From Hyphomicrobiales bacterium (lineage in GTDB: Bacteria > Pseudomonadota > Alphaproteobacteria > Rhizobiales > Beijerinckiaceae): a DNA stretch of 64,000 bases. Under the pieces are notes generated by a model. The model was given only the letters and a program-made list of their open reading frames with translations. It made no database searches and was not told where the DNA came from. The first letter of the stretch is position 1, and every line of letters starts with the position of its first letter. The stretch lies in NCBI GenBank assembly GCA_027483895.1, contig JAIXTP010000011.1, positions 1 to 64,000 of the forward strand, read 5' to 3'. Made by a program: the position numbers and the translations under genes. This document shows, one piece after another, positions 17,499 through 27,200 of this stretch.

Positions 17499-18017
17499 TC
17501 AGCGGGCCAAAGCCTGGCTGAGTTCCATCCGGTCGGCATGGATGAGCACCCGCGTGCGGGACAGGAAGTTCTGGCCGAGCAGGTTGTAGGGCAGCTTCAC
17601 CGTCGGCGGCAGCACATAGACCCGCAGATCGCGCTCTACGATGCCGCCCAGAACCAGCGTGTCGAGCCGGGCCTCGGCGACCTTCGTATCGCCCTTGAGA
17701 CCCGTCACGGTGATCTTGTAGTCGCTCTCCGACGGCCGGATCCCCGCACGGACGGCGTCGGCATGCTGCAGCACGGTGACGCTGGCGCCCGTGTCGACCA
17801 CGGCCTTCGTGACGACGCCGTTCAGAAGAACTTCCGTGAGGAACACCTGCCCCGGCCCGGCGACCACGAGGGCCTTGCCGTCGGCCTCCGAAGTCCGCGA
17901 CGCGATGGACGGAGGGGCTGCGGAGCGCATGAGGAAGGCGACGGCCTGCCACGCGACCGATCCGCCGAGCGCGGAAAGCACGACTACGAAAGAAAGCTTT
18001 GCGAAACGCAGAAACAT
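17499..18017 (-). CDS. Clan AA retropepsin-like aspartic protease
   Basis: A 172-residue membrane-anchored protein. The N-terminal hydrophobic segment spans about 7-30. The retropepsin domain has the catalytic motif AVVDTGASVTVL at about 92-103 and the flap/C-terminal LPYNLLGQNFLSR near 142-154. This matches the TIGR02281-type single-domain aspartic proteases frequent in Alphaproteobacteria, which act as dimers. Substrate unknown. Confidence 0.88.
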   Translation of the reverse strand: MFLRFAKLSFVVVLSALGGSVAWQAVAFLMRSAAPPSIASRTSEADGKALVVAGPGQVFLTEVLLNGVVTKAVVDTGASVTVLQHADAVRAGIRPSESDYKITVTGLKGDTKVAEARLDTLVLGGIVERDLRVYVLPPTVKLPYNLLGQNFLSRTRVLIHADRMELSQALAR

Positions 18018-18127
18018 GAATGCAACCGAAGAGTGTTCAAGAAACTATACAGCACCCGACCGTAACGGCAACGCGGCGTTCGGGGGCGGCGCAGGCCCTG
18101 CCCGAAAAGGCCCCGCAGCGTCTCCGC

Positions 18128-18769
18128 TCAACCCTGCAGGCTTCGTCGCGCCGCGATGAAGCGGGCGGCCCTTTCGCCGGTCTCGGCCGCGGTCAGGCCC
18201 GGCTTGTAGAGGGCGGAGCCGATGCCGAAGCCCGCGACCGGGGCTTCCAGCCAGCGGCCCATGGTGTCGATCGCGACGCCGCCGACGACGACGAAACGGG
18301 TGCCCGCCGGCAGCACCGCGGCCATGGCCTTGATGACGGAAGGCGAGCCGCCCTCGCCGGGGAAGAATTTCAGAATATCGGCGCCCGCCGCGAGCGCGGC
18401 GAAGGCCTCGGTGGGCGTGAAGATCCCGGGCGCGGAGATCAGCCCGCGCTCCTTGCTCCGCCGGATCACCGCCGGGTCGCAATGGGGCGAGACGATCAGC
18501 TCCCCGCCCGCCGAGGCGACCGCGTCGACCTCTTCCGGCCGCGTCACGGTGCCCGCGCCGACGAGCGCGCGCCCGGCCAGCGCACGGGCCAGACGCGCCA
18601 CGCTTTCGAGCGGATCGGGCGAGTTCAACGGCACTTCGATGATGCGGAAGCCCGCGTCGAACAGCGCCTCGCCGGTGGCGACGACCTCGTCCGGCCGGAT
18701 GCCGCGCAGAATCGCGATGAGGGGACAAGCGGCGAAGGCCTGCTCGAAGCGGGCGGCGAGGGAGCTCAT
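18128..18769 (-). CDS. dgoA: 2-dehydro-3-deoxy-6-phosphogalactonate aldolase
   Basis: A 213-residue class I KDPG/KDPGal aldolase that cleaves 2-dehydro-3-deoxy-6-phosphogalactonate to pyruvate and glyceraldehyde-3-phosphate. The N-terminal PLIAILRGIRPDEV supplies the Glu/Arg region, GAGTV is near 70, and the Schiff-base Lys is in ADILKFFPGEG near 128-138. The 4-bp overlap with the kinase gene (ATGA) selects the galactonate rather than the gluconate isoform. Second gene of the dgoK-dgoA pair. Confidence 0.93.
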   Translation of the reverse strand: MSSLAARFEQAFAACPLIAILRGIRPDEVVATGEALFDAGFRIIEVPLNSPDPLESVARLARALAGRALVGAGTVTRPEEVDAVASAGGELIVSPHCDPAVIRRSKERGLISAPGIFTPTEAFAALAAGADILKFFPGEGGSPSVIKAMAAVLPAGTRFVVVGGVAIDTMGRWLEAPVAGFGIGSALYKPGLTAAETGERAARFIAARRSLQG

Positions 18770-19671
18770 GCGCGGCGCCCTTCGACGCGTTCGAGGATGC
18801 GGAGCAGACCCGCGATGAAGGTGTCTTCCGGATCGAGCAGGCGCACCGGAACGCCGAAGACCTCGAAGGCGCGGGCGTAATTGCGACCGAAGACGCCGTC
18901 CGCGACCACGACGATCTCGCCCGCCGGGCGATCGAGCGCGAGGCCGTTGACGATCTCCGAGCCGATCAGGAGACCCGAGAGATAGGGGCCGACCCATGTG
19001 CCGGGCATGTCGCCCAGCAGCACGGAGGTGCGCGCGCCGAAGGCCTGATGCGTGAGGCCGCCGTGGCGGCGCGAGGCGGCGAGCCCGGCATCGAAACCGG
19101 CGGGGTCCTCGGGAGCCTCGGCGAGACGGCCGATGATCGTGTGACCGAGCAGCGCCGCATAGAACTCGCCCGTCATGAAGGACACGAAGGCGTCGATACG
19201 GCCCTCGCGGATCGAGATCCATTTGGAATGCGTGCCGGGGGTCACGATGGTGCCGGTGGCGAGACCGACGCCGGCGATCTTGGTCTCCTCCCCGCGCATC
19301 ACGTCGGGGGTGCCGCCCGGATCCCGCCATGTCAGGCCGGGGACCAGCCGAACGTCGGCGCCGTCGAAGGGAACATGCACGACGCGGGCGGCGAGATCGT
19401 CGAGCGAGGCGGGACAGGCGGCGTAAGGCGCCTCGATCCAACCGTTCCGGCTGCCGACCATGCCGGCCATCATCACCGGCAGGCGCCCGTGGCGTTCGAG
19501 CCAGGGCGCGAGCGTCCGGCGCAGCACGTCGGGAAATCCGCCCGGCGGCACCGCCATGATGCCCTCGTCCGCCGCCGTCTGGTCCAGAATGGCGCCTTCG
19601 GACGAGACGAGCATCGCGCGAAGGCGCGACGTTCCCCAGTCGACGGCGATCAGGCGGGGGGCGGGGGACAT
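18766..19671 (-). CDS. dgoK: 2-dehydro-3-deoxygalactonokinase
   Basis: A 301-residue ASKHA-fold sugar kinase beginning with the phosphate-1 motif RLIAVDWGTSRLRAMLV. VTPGTHSKWISIREG near 150 is the DgoK substrate/phosphate-2 region, and an adenosine-type motif VVADGVFGRNYARA lies near 262. It phosphorylates 2-dehydro-3-deoxygalactonate for the aldolase encoded directly downstream. No galactonate dehydratase or transporter is in the window, so the pathway is completed elsewhere. Confidence 0.93.
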   Translation of the reverse strand: MSPAPRLIAVDWGTSRLRAMLVSSEGAILDQTAADEGIMAVPPGGFPDVLRRTLAPWLERHGRLPVMMAGMVGSRNGWIEAPYAACPASLDDLAARVVHVPFDGADVRLVPGLTWRDPGGTPDVMRGEETKIAGVGLATGTIVTPGTHSKWISIREGRIDAFVSFMTGEFYAALLGHTIIGRLAEAPEDPAGFDAGLAASRRHGGLTHQAFGARTSVLLGDMPGTWVGPYLSGLLIGSEIVNGLALDRPAGEIVVVADGVFGRNYARAFEVFGVPVRLLDPEDTFIAGLLRILERVEGRRA

Positions 19672-19887
19672 GGGCGTCTCCGGGTCGATGGCGCGACGGC
19701 GGCTTCGACCGAAGATCTAGCGGAGAGCGGCCGCGAACGCCATGCGGCGCCGAGGAGGGCCGGGGGACGGCACGCGGGCGGGCCGTCTCACGAAGGCACC
19801 CGGCGAAAGAAAGAGGTCTTTTCCGATTCAGCGCTTCTTGCTACGCGTCTGCAAGTCGAGCGTGCATCTTCGTGATGGAGACCGGCC

Positions 19888-21084
19888 GTGAATTACTATC
19901 TGTGCTCCGTCAACGATTACTCTTTGATTTCCTACGAGAAGGAAGGCGCGATCCTGAAATTGCAGGACACGCGCAAAGACTATGATGCGCATACCGCGAT
20001 CCGCTTCTCGAATTTCGACAAGGCGGGCACGGCGACGGATCGGGTCTGGATGCATGTGCGGATCGACACGCAGGACTTCTGCATGGAATGCCCGACCGAC
20101 GTCGCGGCCTTGCTGTTCGAGACCCCGGACGACCTGAATTTCGCGACGGGACGCCTGAAATCCGGCGTGAGGGCGCTCGATACGCAATGGGCCCGCCGCG
20201 AGGGGCCGCATACGGGCTTCGGCGCCTTTCTCGACTTCTTCCCCGAAGGCTCGGTGCTGTCCTACGACGGCGAGTTCGGCTGCGAGATGGCCTGCTTCGT
20301 GCCGTTCGTGAAGCATCTGCATGACGGCGGGCATCTGCGCGCGCGCAAGATCGCGACGCATGCCGGCATGGAGTCCTACTTCTTCTGGCTGTCCACGGAG
20401 CAGATGATCAAGCGGAAGCGGGCGCGCTTCTCCATCGATCCGAAATACCGCTTCCCGACCCCCAACGCCTATGAAGGCTCCGCCCGGCCGACGCCCTTCA
20501 ACGCGAATGTCGATTACCGCGCCGCCTTCCGGAACGCCGATCCGCTCTCGCGCCTCCTCGGCCGGGACGGGTTCGACGCGAAGCCGACGGTGTTCGTGCA
20601 GAACAAGTTCACCGTCGAATGGATGGACGGCCCGATCAACTACTTCCCGCTGATCCTGATGCACGCCGTGTTCAACGCGTATCGGGACAAATACAATTTC
20701 GTCTATTCGCGTCCGGGTATGAAGGCGGTGGACGGCTACTCGGTCGACGAGAACAATTTCTGCACCTATCCGGACCGCGAGGTCATGGAACGTTTCGACA
20801 TTCCCTGCCTGGAACTGATGAGCGGCCCCTACTCCTACAACGAGCAGAAGCTGCGCATCTGCGCCCATGTCGACAAGTTCATCACCGTGCAGGGCGGCGG
20901 GTCCTACGTGTTCTCGATGTTCCCGGATTCCGAGATCCATCTGCTGCACAAGGTCGGGCCGGAACTGGAGGACGGGAGCTATTCGCCCGAAGGCTTCTTC
21001 ACCTACCTCAACGGCGGCTCGAACCGGACGCATGTGTACCGGAACAAGGAAGAACTCTGGGCGGGACTGATCGCCGGCCTCTGA
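19888..21084 (+). CDS. Glycosyltransferase-like protein of unrecognised family
   Basis: A 398-residue soluble protein without signal peptide. Its C-terminal two-thirds match the C-terminal third of the GT41 fusion encoded at 54214-57855. The shared blocks are YDGEFGCEMACFVPF (126-140) with GEFGTELAGFLPY, VFVQNKFTVEWMDGPINYFP with VIHNKYCDEWNSGPVNFIP, and FITVQGGGSYVF (331-342) with FISVQGGGANQL, at nearly equal spacing. The VQGGG turn before a hydrophobic segment recalls the GxGxxLTN loop of GT61-like GT-B enzymes, hence the tentative call. It lies 120 bp before giant gene 1 and could be co-expressed with it. Confidence 0.5.
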   Translation: MNYYLCSVNDYSLISYEKEGAILKLQDTRKDYDAHTAIRFSNFDKAGTATDRVWMHVRIDTQDFCMECPTDVAALLFETPDDLNFATGRLKSGVRALDTQWARREGPHTGFGAFLDFFPEGSVLSYDGEFGCEMACFVPFVKHLHDGGHLRARKIATHAGMESYFFWLSTEQMIKRKRARFSIDPKYRFPTPNAYEGSARPTPFNANVDYRAAFRNADPLSRLLGRDGFDAKPTVFVQNKFTVEWMDGPINYFPLILMHAVFNAYRDKYNFVYSRPGMKAVDGYSVDENNFCTYPDREVMERFDIPCLELMSGPYSYNEQKLRICAHVDKFITVQGGGSYVFSMFPDSEIHLLHKVGPELEDGSYSPEGFFTYLNGGSNRTHVYRNKEELWAGLIAGL

Positions 21085-21120
21085 GCGCGCCGGCCCGCGG
21101 CGCGCGGGTTTCGCCGAAAA

Positions 21121-21159
21121 GCGCGAATTCTCATTAAATTCGAGTCGAATTCGACCGTC
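21121..21159 (+). promoter_or_regulatory. FliA(sigma-28)-like promoter of giant gene 1
   Basis: GCGAATT, then TTAAA at 21134-21138, 13 bases, and CGACCGTC at 21152-21159. Aligned to the E. coli FliA consensus this is TAAA-N15-ACCGTC against TAAA-N15-GCCGATAA. The same element precedes three flagellins and giant gene 2. It ends 45 bp before the ATG. Confidence 0.65.
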
Positions 21160-21204
21160 CTACTCCGGGCAGGGAAAGCTGCGTCCGGCTGGGGTAGGCT
21201 ACGA

Positions 21205-24200
21205 ATGACCACGATCAACTCCGTCAATCTGGGCTACAGCCAGCTCCCGATCAGCAATATCGCGGCGCTGCCGACCGCGCAGATCGCGGCGCTCTCGACG
21301 GCGCAGATCCAGACCCTTTCGACCTCCCAGGTGGCCGCGCTCACCAGCGACCAGATCGTCGCCCTTCGCACCGACCAGATGGCCGCGCTCTCGGCCACGC
21401 AGATCGCGGCCCTTCGCACCAACCAGATCGCGGCGCTGGAGACGGTGGACCTCGCGGCCATCCCGACCGCCATCATCGCGACGCTGTCGAGCACGCAGAT
21501 CGGCGCGCTGACGACCGATCAGCTCTCGGCCCTTTCCACCCAGAGCCTCGTCGCCGTCAGCGCCGGCGGGCTCGCGGGCCTTTCGAGCGGCCAGATCGCG
21601 GCCTTGACGACGTCGCAGGCCGCCGCCCTCCGCGCGACCCAGATCGGCGCGCTCTCGGCCGATCAGATCGCCGCGATGGAGACGCAGGACCTCGCCGCGC
21701 TCGGAACGGACCGCATCGCGGTCCTGTCCACGTCGCAGATCGAGGCGCTGACGACCGATCAGGTGCAGGCGCTCACCCAGCTGCAGGCCATGTCGCTCAA
21801 GGTCACGCAGCTCGCGATCCTGAGCTCCGCGCAGATCGCGGCGATGGAAACCGCCGATCTCGCCGCACTGAAGACCAATCAGATCCTCGCGCTGACGACG
21901 ACGCAGACGGCGGCGCTCACGACCGATCAGATCCAGGCGCTCGGGACGGCGCAGGCCGCGACGCTGACCGCGGTCCAGCTCGCGTCTCTGTCCTCCGACC
22001 AGATCGCGGCGATGGAAACGGCCGATCTCGCGGCCGTGAAGGCGACGAACATCGCCTCGCTCGGCACGAGCCAGACCGCCGCCCTCACCACGGCCCAGAT
22101 CGTGGCGCTGACGACCGCGCAGGCCGCGGGCCTCACGACCGCCCAGATCGCGGCGCTCGGAACCGACCAGATCGCGGCGATGGAGACCGCCGATCTGCGC
22201 GCGCTCAACGCCGCCCGTGTCGGCGCGCTGACGAGCGCGCAGGTCGCGGCGCTCGACTCGGTCCAGATCGCGAGCCTGACGGCGGCGCAGATCACGGGTC
22301 TGACCTCAGCCTCGATCGCGGCGATCGAGACGGCGGACATCGCCGCGATCGCGACGGCGGCCTTGGCCGCGATGAGCACGGCGCAGCTCGCGGGCCTCTC
22401 GACCGACCAGATCGCGACGCTGACCAGCACGCAGGTGAACGCGCTCACCGCGACGCAGATCGGGGGGCTGAGCACCGCGCAGGTCGCGGCCTTCGAAACG
22501 GCCGATCTCGCCGCGATGCGGACCAACCAGCTCGCGGCACTGCGCACGGCCCAGATCGCCGCCATGACCACCGATCAGGTCGTGGCGCTCACGACCGCTC
22601 AGGTGAGCACGCTGACGGGCGGCCAGATCGCGGCGCTCAACTCCGAGCAGATCGCCGCCATGGAAACGGCGGATCTCGCGGCGCTGCGGCCGGCCCAGAT
22701 CGCGGCCCTGACCTCGACCCAGATCGCGGCGCTGACGACGGACCAGATCGCGGCGCTGACGACCGCGCAGGCCGCAGGCCTCTCCGCCGCTCAGATGGCC
22801 GGCCTGCGGACCGACCAGATCGCGGCGCTGGAAACCCAGGACCTCGCCGCGCTGAAGGCGGCGAATGTCGGCGGCCTGTCGACGAGCCAGATGGCTGCCA
22901 TGACCACCGCCCAGATCGTGGCGCTCAACACGGCGCAGACGCTCGCGCTCGGGACGCAGCAGATCGCCGCGCTGACGAGCGACCAGATCGCCGCGTTCGA
23001 GACGGTCGACCTGCGGACCCTCGTCGCCGCCCGGATCGGCGCGCTGAACTCCGAGCAGATCGCCGCGCTGACCACGGCGCAGGCGGCCTCGCTCACCGCG
23101 GCGCAGATCGCGAACCTGTCCTCGGCCTCTTTCGCCGCGATGGAGACGTCCGACCTCGTGGCGCTCGGGACGGCCGTGATCGCGGCCATGACGACGGCGC
23201 AGATCGCGGGCCTGTCCTCCGAGCAGATCGCCGCGCTGACGACGACGCAGGTGAACGCGCTCACCGCGGGCCAGATCGCCAAGCTGAGCACGGCGCAGAT
23301 CGCCGCTCTCGAGACCGATGATCTCGCGGCGCTCCGCACCAACCAGATCTCGGCGCTGACCAGCACGCAGATGGCCGCGCTGACCTCGACGCAGATCGAA
23401 GCGCTGACCACGGCGCAGGCGGCGGCGCTTTCGGCGGCGCAGACGGCCGCTCTCGGCACCGACCAGATCGCGGCCATGGAAACCGCCGATCTTGCGGCCT
23501 TGAAGGCCGCGAACGTCGCCGCGCTCGGGACCGCGCAGATCGCGGCCCTGTCGAGCGACCAGATCGTCGCGCTGACGACGGCGCAGGCCGCGGGCCTGAC
23601 GACGGCGCAGCTCGCAGCCCTCGGCACGAGCCAGATCGCGGCGATGGAAACGGCAGATCTCCGGGCGCTGAACGCCGCGCGGATCGGGGCGCTGACCACC
23701 GAGCTGCTCGCCGCGTTGGATACGGCGCAGATCGCGAGCCTGACCTCGGCGCAGGTCACCGCGCTTACCTCGGCGCAGATCGCGGCGATCGAGACCGCAG
23801 ATCTCGTCAATCTGACGACCTCGGCCCTCGCGGTGCTGACGACGGCACAGCTCGCGGGCCTTTCGACCGAACAGGTCGCCTCGCTGACCACCGCCCAGGT
23901 GACGGCCCTGACCGCGGCGCAGGTCGCGGGGCTGAGCTCGGCGCAGATCGCGGCTCTCGAGACGGCCGATCTCGTCGCGATGCGGACCCTGCAGATCGGC
24001 GCGCTCCGGACGGCCCAGATCGCGGCCCTGACCAGCGACCAGATCGCGGCCCTGACGACGACACAGATCGGCGCGCTGAGCGGCGGACAGATCGCCGCGC
24101 TCGGCACCGAGCAGATCGCCGCGATGGAGACGGCGGACCTCGCGGTTCTGAGCGTGACGCAGTTCGGAGCGCTCCGGACGGCGCAGATCGGCGCCATGAC

Positions 24201-27200
24201 GACCGACCAGATCGTGGCGCTGACCACGACGCAGTCGACGAACCTCTCGGCGGCGCAGATCGGCGCGCTCCGCACCGACCAGATCGCCGCGATGCAGACC
24301 GCGGATCTCGCCGCGCTGAAGGCTTCGTTGGTGGGCGGCCTCGCGACCGACCGGATCGCGGCCCTGACGACGGACCAGATCGTCGCGCTTACCTCGGTTC
24401 AGGTGCAGGCGCTGACCTCTCAGCAGGTCGCGGCGCTGACCACCGACCAGATCGCCGCCATGGAAACGGGTGATCTGCGGACCCTCGTCGCCGGCCGCAT
24501 CGGCGCGATGGGCACCGACCAGATCGCCGCCCTGACCACGTCGCAGGCCGCCTCGCTGACCGCGGCGCAGATCGCGGGCCTCTCCTCGGCCTCCTTCGCC
24601 GCGATGGAGACCGCCGATCTCGTCGCTCTGGCGACGTCCGTGATCGCGGCCATGACGACCGCGCAACTCGCGGGCCTCTCCTCCGAGCAGATCGCCGCGC
24701 TTACGACCGCACAGGTCAATGCCCTGACGGTGGTGCAGATCGGCGGACTGAGCACCACGCAGATCGCCGCGCTCGAGACGGAAGATCTCGCGGCCCTGCG
24801 GACGAACCAGATCACCGCGCTGGGCACCGGCCAGATCGCCGCGCTGACCTCGACGCAGATCGAAGCCCTGACGACGGCGCAGGCGGCGGCGCTCTCCGCG
24901 ACCCAGACGGCCGCGCTCGGCACCGAGCAGATCGCCGCACTCGAAACCGCGGACCTCGCGGCCCTGAAGGCGGCCAATTTCGCCTCGCTCGGCACCGCCC
25001 AGACCGCCGCCCTGACGAGCAGCCAGATCGTCGCGCTGACGACGGCGCAGACGGCGGCCCTCACGACGGCCCAGATCGCGACGCTCGGCACGAGCCAGCT
25101 CGCGGCCATGGAAACGGCCGATCTTCGCGCACTCGCAGCTTCGCGCATCGGTGCGATGACGACGGAACAGCTCGCCGCGCTCGATACGGCGCAGGTCGCG
25201 AGCCTGACCTCCACGCAGATCGCGTCGCTGACCTCGGCGCAGATCGCCGCGATCGAGACGGCGGATCTGGTCAATCTGACGACCGCGGCGCTCGCCTCCT
25301 TGAGCACCGCGCAGCTCGCGGGCCTTTCGACCGACCAGATCGTCGCGCTGACGATCGCGCAGGTGAACGCCATGACCGCGGCGCAGATCGCGGGCCTGAG
25401 CTCGACCCAGATCGCGGCGATCGAGACGGCGGATCTCGCAGCCCTGCGCACGATCCAGATCGCTGCCCTGCGCACGGCCCAGATCACGGCCCTGACGAGC
25501 GACCAGATCGTCGCGCTGAGCACGGCGCAGGTGAACGCGCTCTCGCCCGACCGGATCGCGGCCCTTCTGACGAGCCAGATCGCGGCGCTGGAGACCGACG
25601 ACATCGCTTCGCTGAAGCTCCTGCAGGCCGCGGCGCTCACCTCGGATCAGGCGGCGGCGCTGACGACGGACCAGATCGTGGCGCTGACGACCGCGCAGGC
25701 GGCCAATCTCTCGGCGCTTCAGCTGAATGCGCTGGGCACCGAGCAGATCGCCGCGATGGAGACGGCCGATCTCGCGACGGTGAAGGCTTCGCTGCTGACC
25801 GGGCTCGGCACCGCGCAGATCGCGGGCATGACCACGGCGCAGATCGTGGGCCTGACCTCGACGCAGATCGCGGCGCTGAGCACGCAGCAGATCGCCGCGC
25901 TGACGACCGATCAGGTCGCGGCGATGGAGACCGTCGATCTCCGGGCCCTGAACGCCGCACGCGTCGGCGCGATGACGTCCGACCAGATCGTCGCCCTGAC
26001 GACGGCGCAGGCCGCGTCCCTCACCGTCGACCAGATCGCTTCGCTGACCTCGGCGCAGTTCGCGGCGATGGAGACGAGCGATCTCGCGGCGCTCTCCACC
26101 GCGGTGATCGCCGGGATGACCACGCGCCAGCTGGCGGGTCTCTCCAGCGACCAGATCGTCGCCCTGACCAGCACGCAGCTCAACGCGCTTTCGATCACCC
26201 AGATCGCGGGCCTGAGCACCGCGCAGGCGGCGGCGATCGAGACGGCCGATCTGGCCGCCCTGCGGACCAACCAGATCACGGCGCTGAACACCGCGCAGAT
26301 CGCGGGCCTCACCAGCGACCAGATCGTGGCCCTGACCACCGCTCAGGCCTCGGTGCTCACCGCGACGCAGACGGCGGCGCTCGGCACCGACCAGATCGCG
26401 GCCATGGAGACCGCGGATCTCGCGGTGCTGAAGGCGGCGAACTTCGCCTCGCTCGGCACCGCCCAGACCGCGGCGCTGACCAGCGAGCAGATCGTCGCTC
26501 TGACGACCGCGCAGGCGGCCGGGCTGACGACGGCACAGATCGCGACGCTCGGCACGAGCCAGATCGCGGCCTTCCAGACCGCCGATCTGCGCGCCCTGAA
26601 CGCGGCCCGCATCGGCGCGCTGACTTCGGAACAGATCGCGGCGCTCGACTCGAGCCAGATCGCGAGCCTGATCTCGACGCAGACCACGGCCCTGACCTCG
26701 GCCCAGATCGCGGCCATCGAGACGGCCGATCTCGCGGCGCTCTCGACCGCCGTCCTGGCCGGGCTGACGACCGCCCAGCTGGCCGGCCTCTCGACCGACC
26801 AGATCGCGACGCTGACCAGCAGCCAGATGCAGGCTCTGTCGGCCTCGCAGCTCACGGGCCTGAGCACGGCGCAGGTCGCGGCGATCGAGACGGCCGATCT
26901 CGCGGCGCTGAGCACGATCCAGATCGCGGCCTTCCGCACCGTGCAGATCGCGGCCCTGACCTCCGATCAGGTCGCCGCTTTGACCACGGCGCAGGCGAGC
27001 GCGCTGGCGCCCGACCGGATCGCGGCGATGACCACGAGCCAGATCGCGGCGATGGAAACCGCGGATCTCGCGGCCCTGCGCCTGACCCAGACCGCTGCGC
27101 TGACGTCCGGTCAGGTGGCGGCGCTCACGACCGACCAGATCGTCGCCCTGACCACGGCGCAGGCCTTCGGACTGTCGACGGAGCAGATCCGCGCCCTCGG

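Noticed and set aside
19672-19887. A sigma-54 or FliA-like promoter before the GT-like gene at 19888
   Set aside because: CGGCACG occurs near 19779, but the -12 half (TTGCW) is missing at the needed spacing, and no TTAAA-N13-CGACCGTC element is present.
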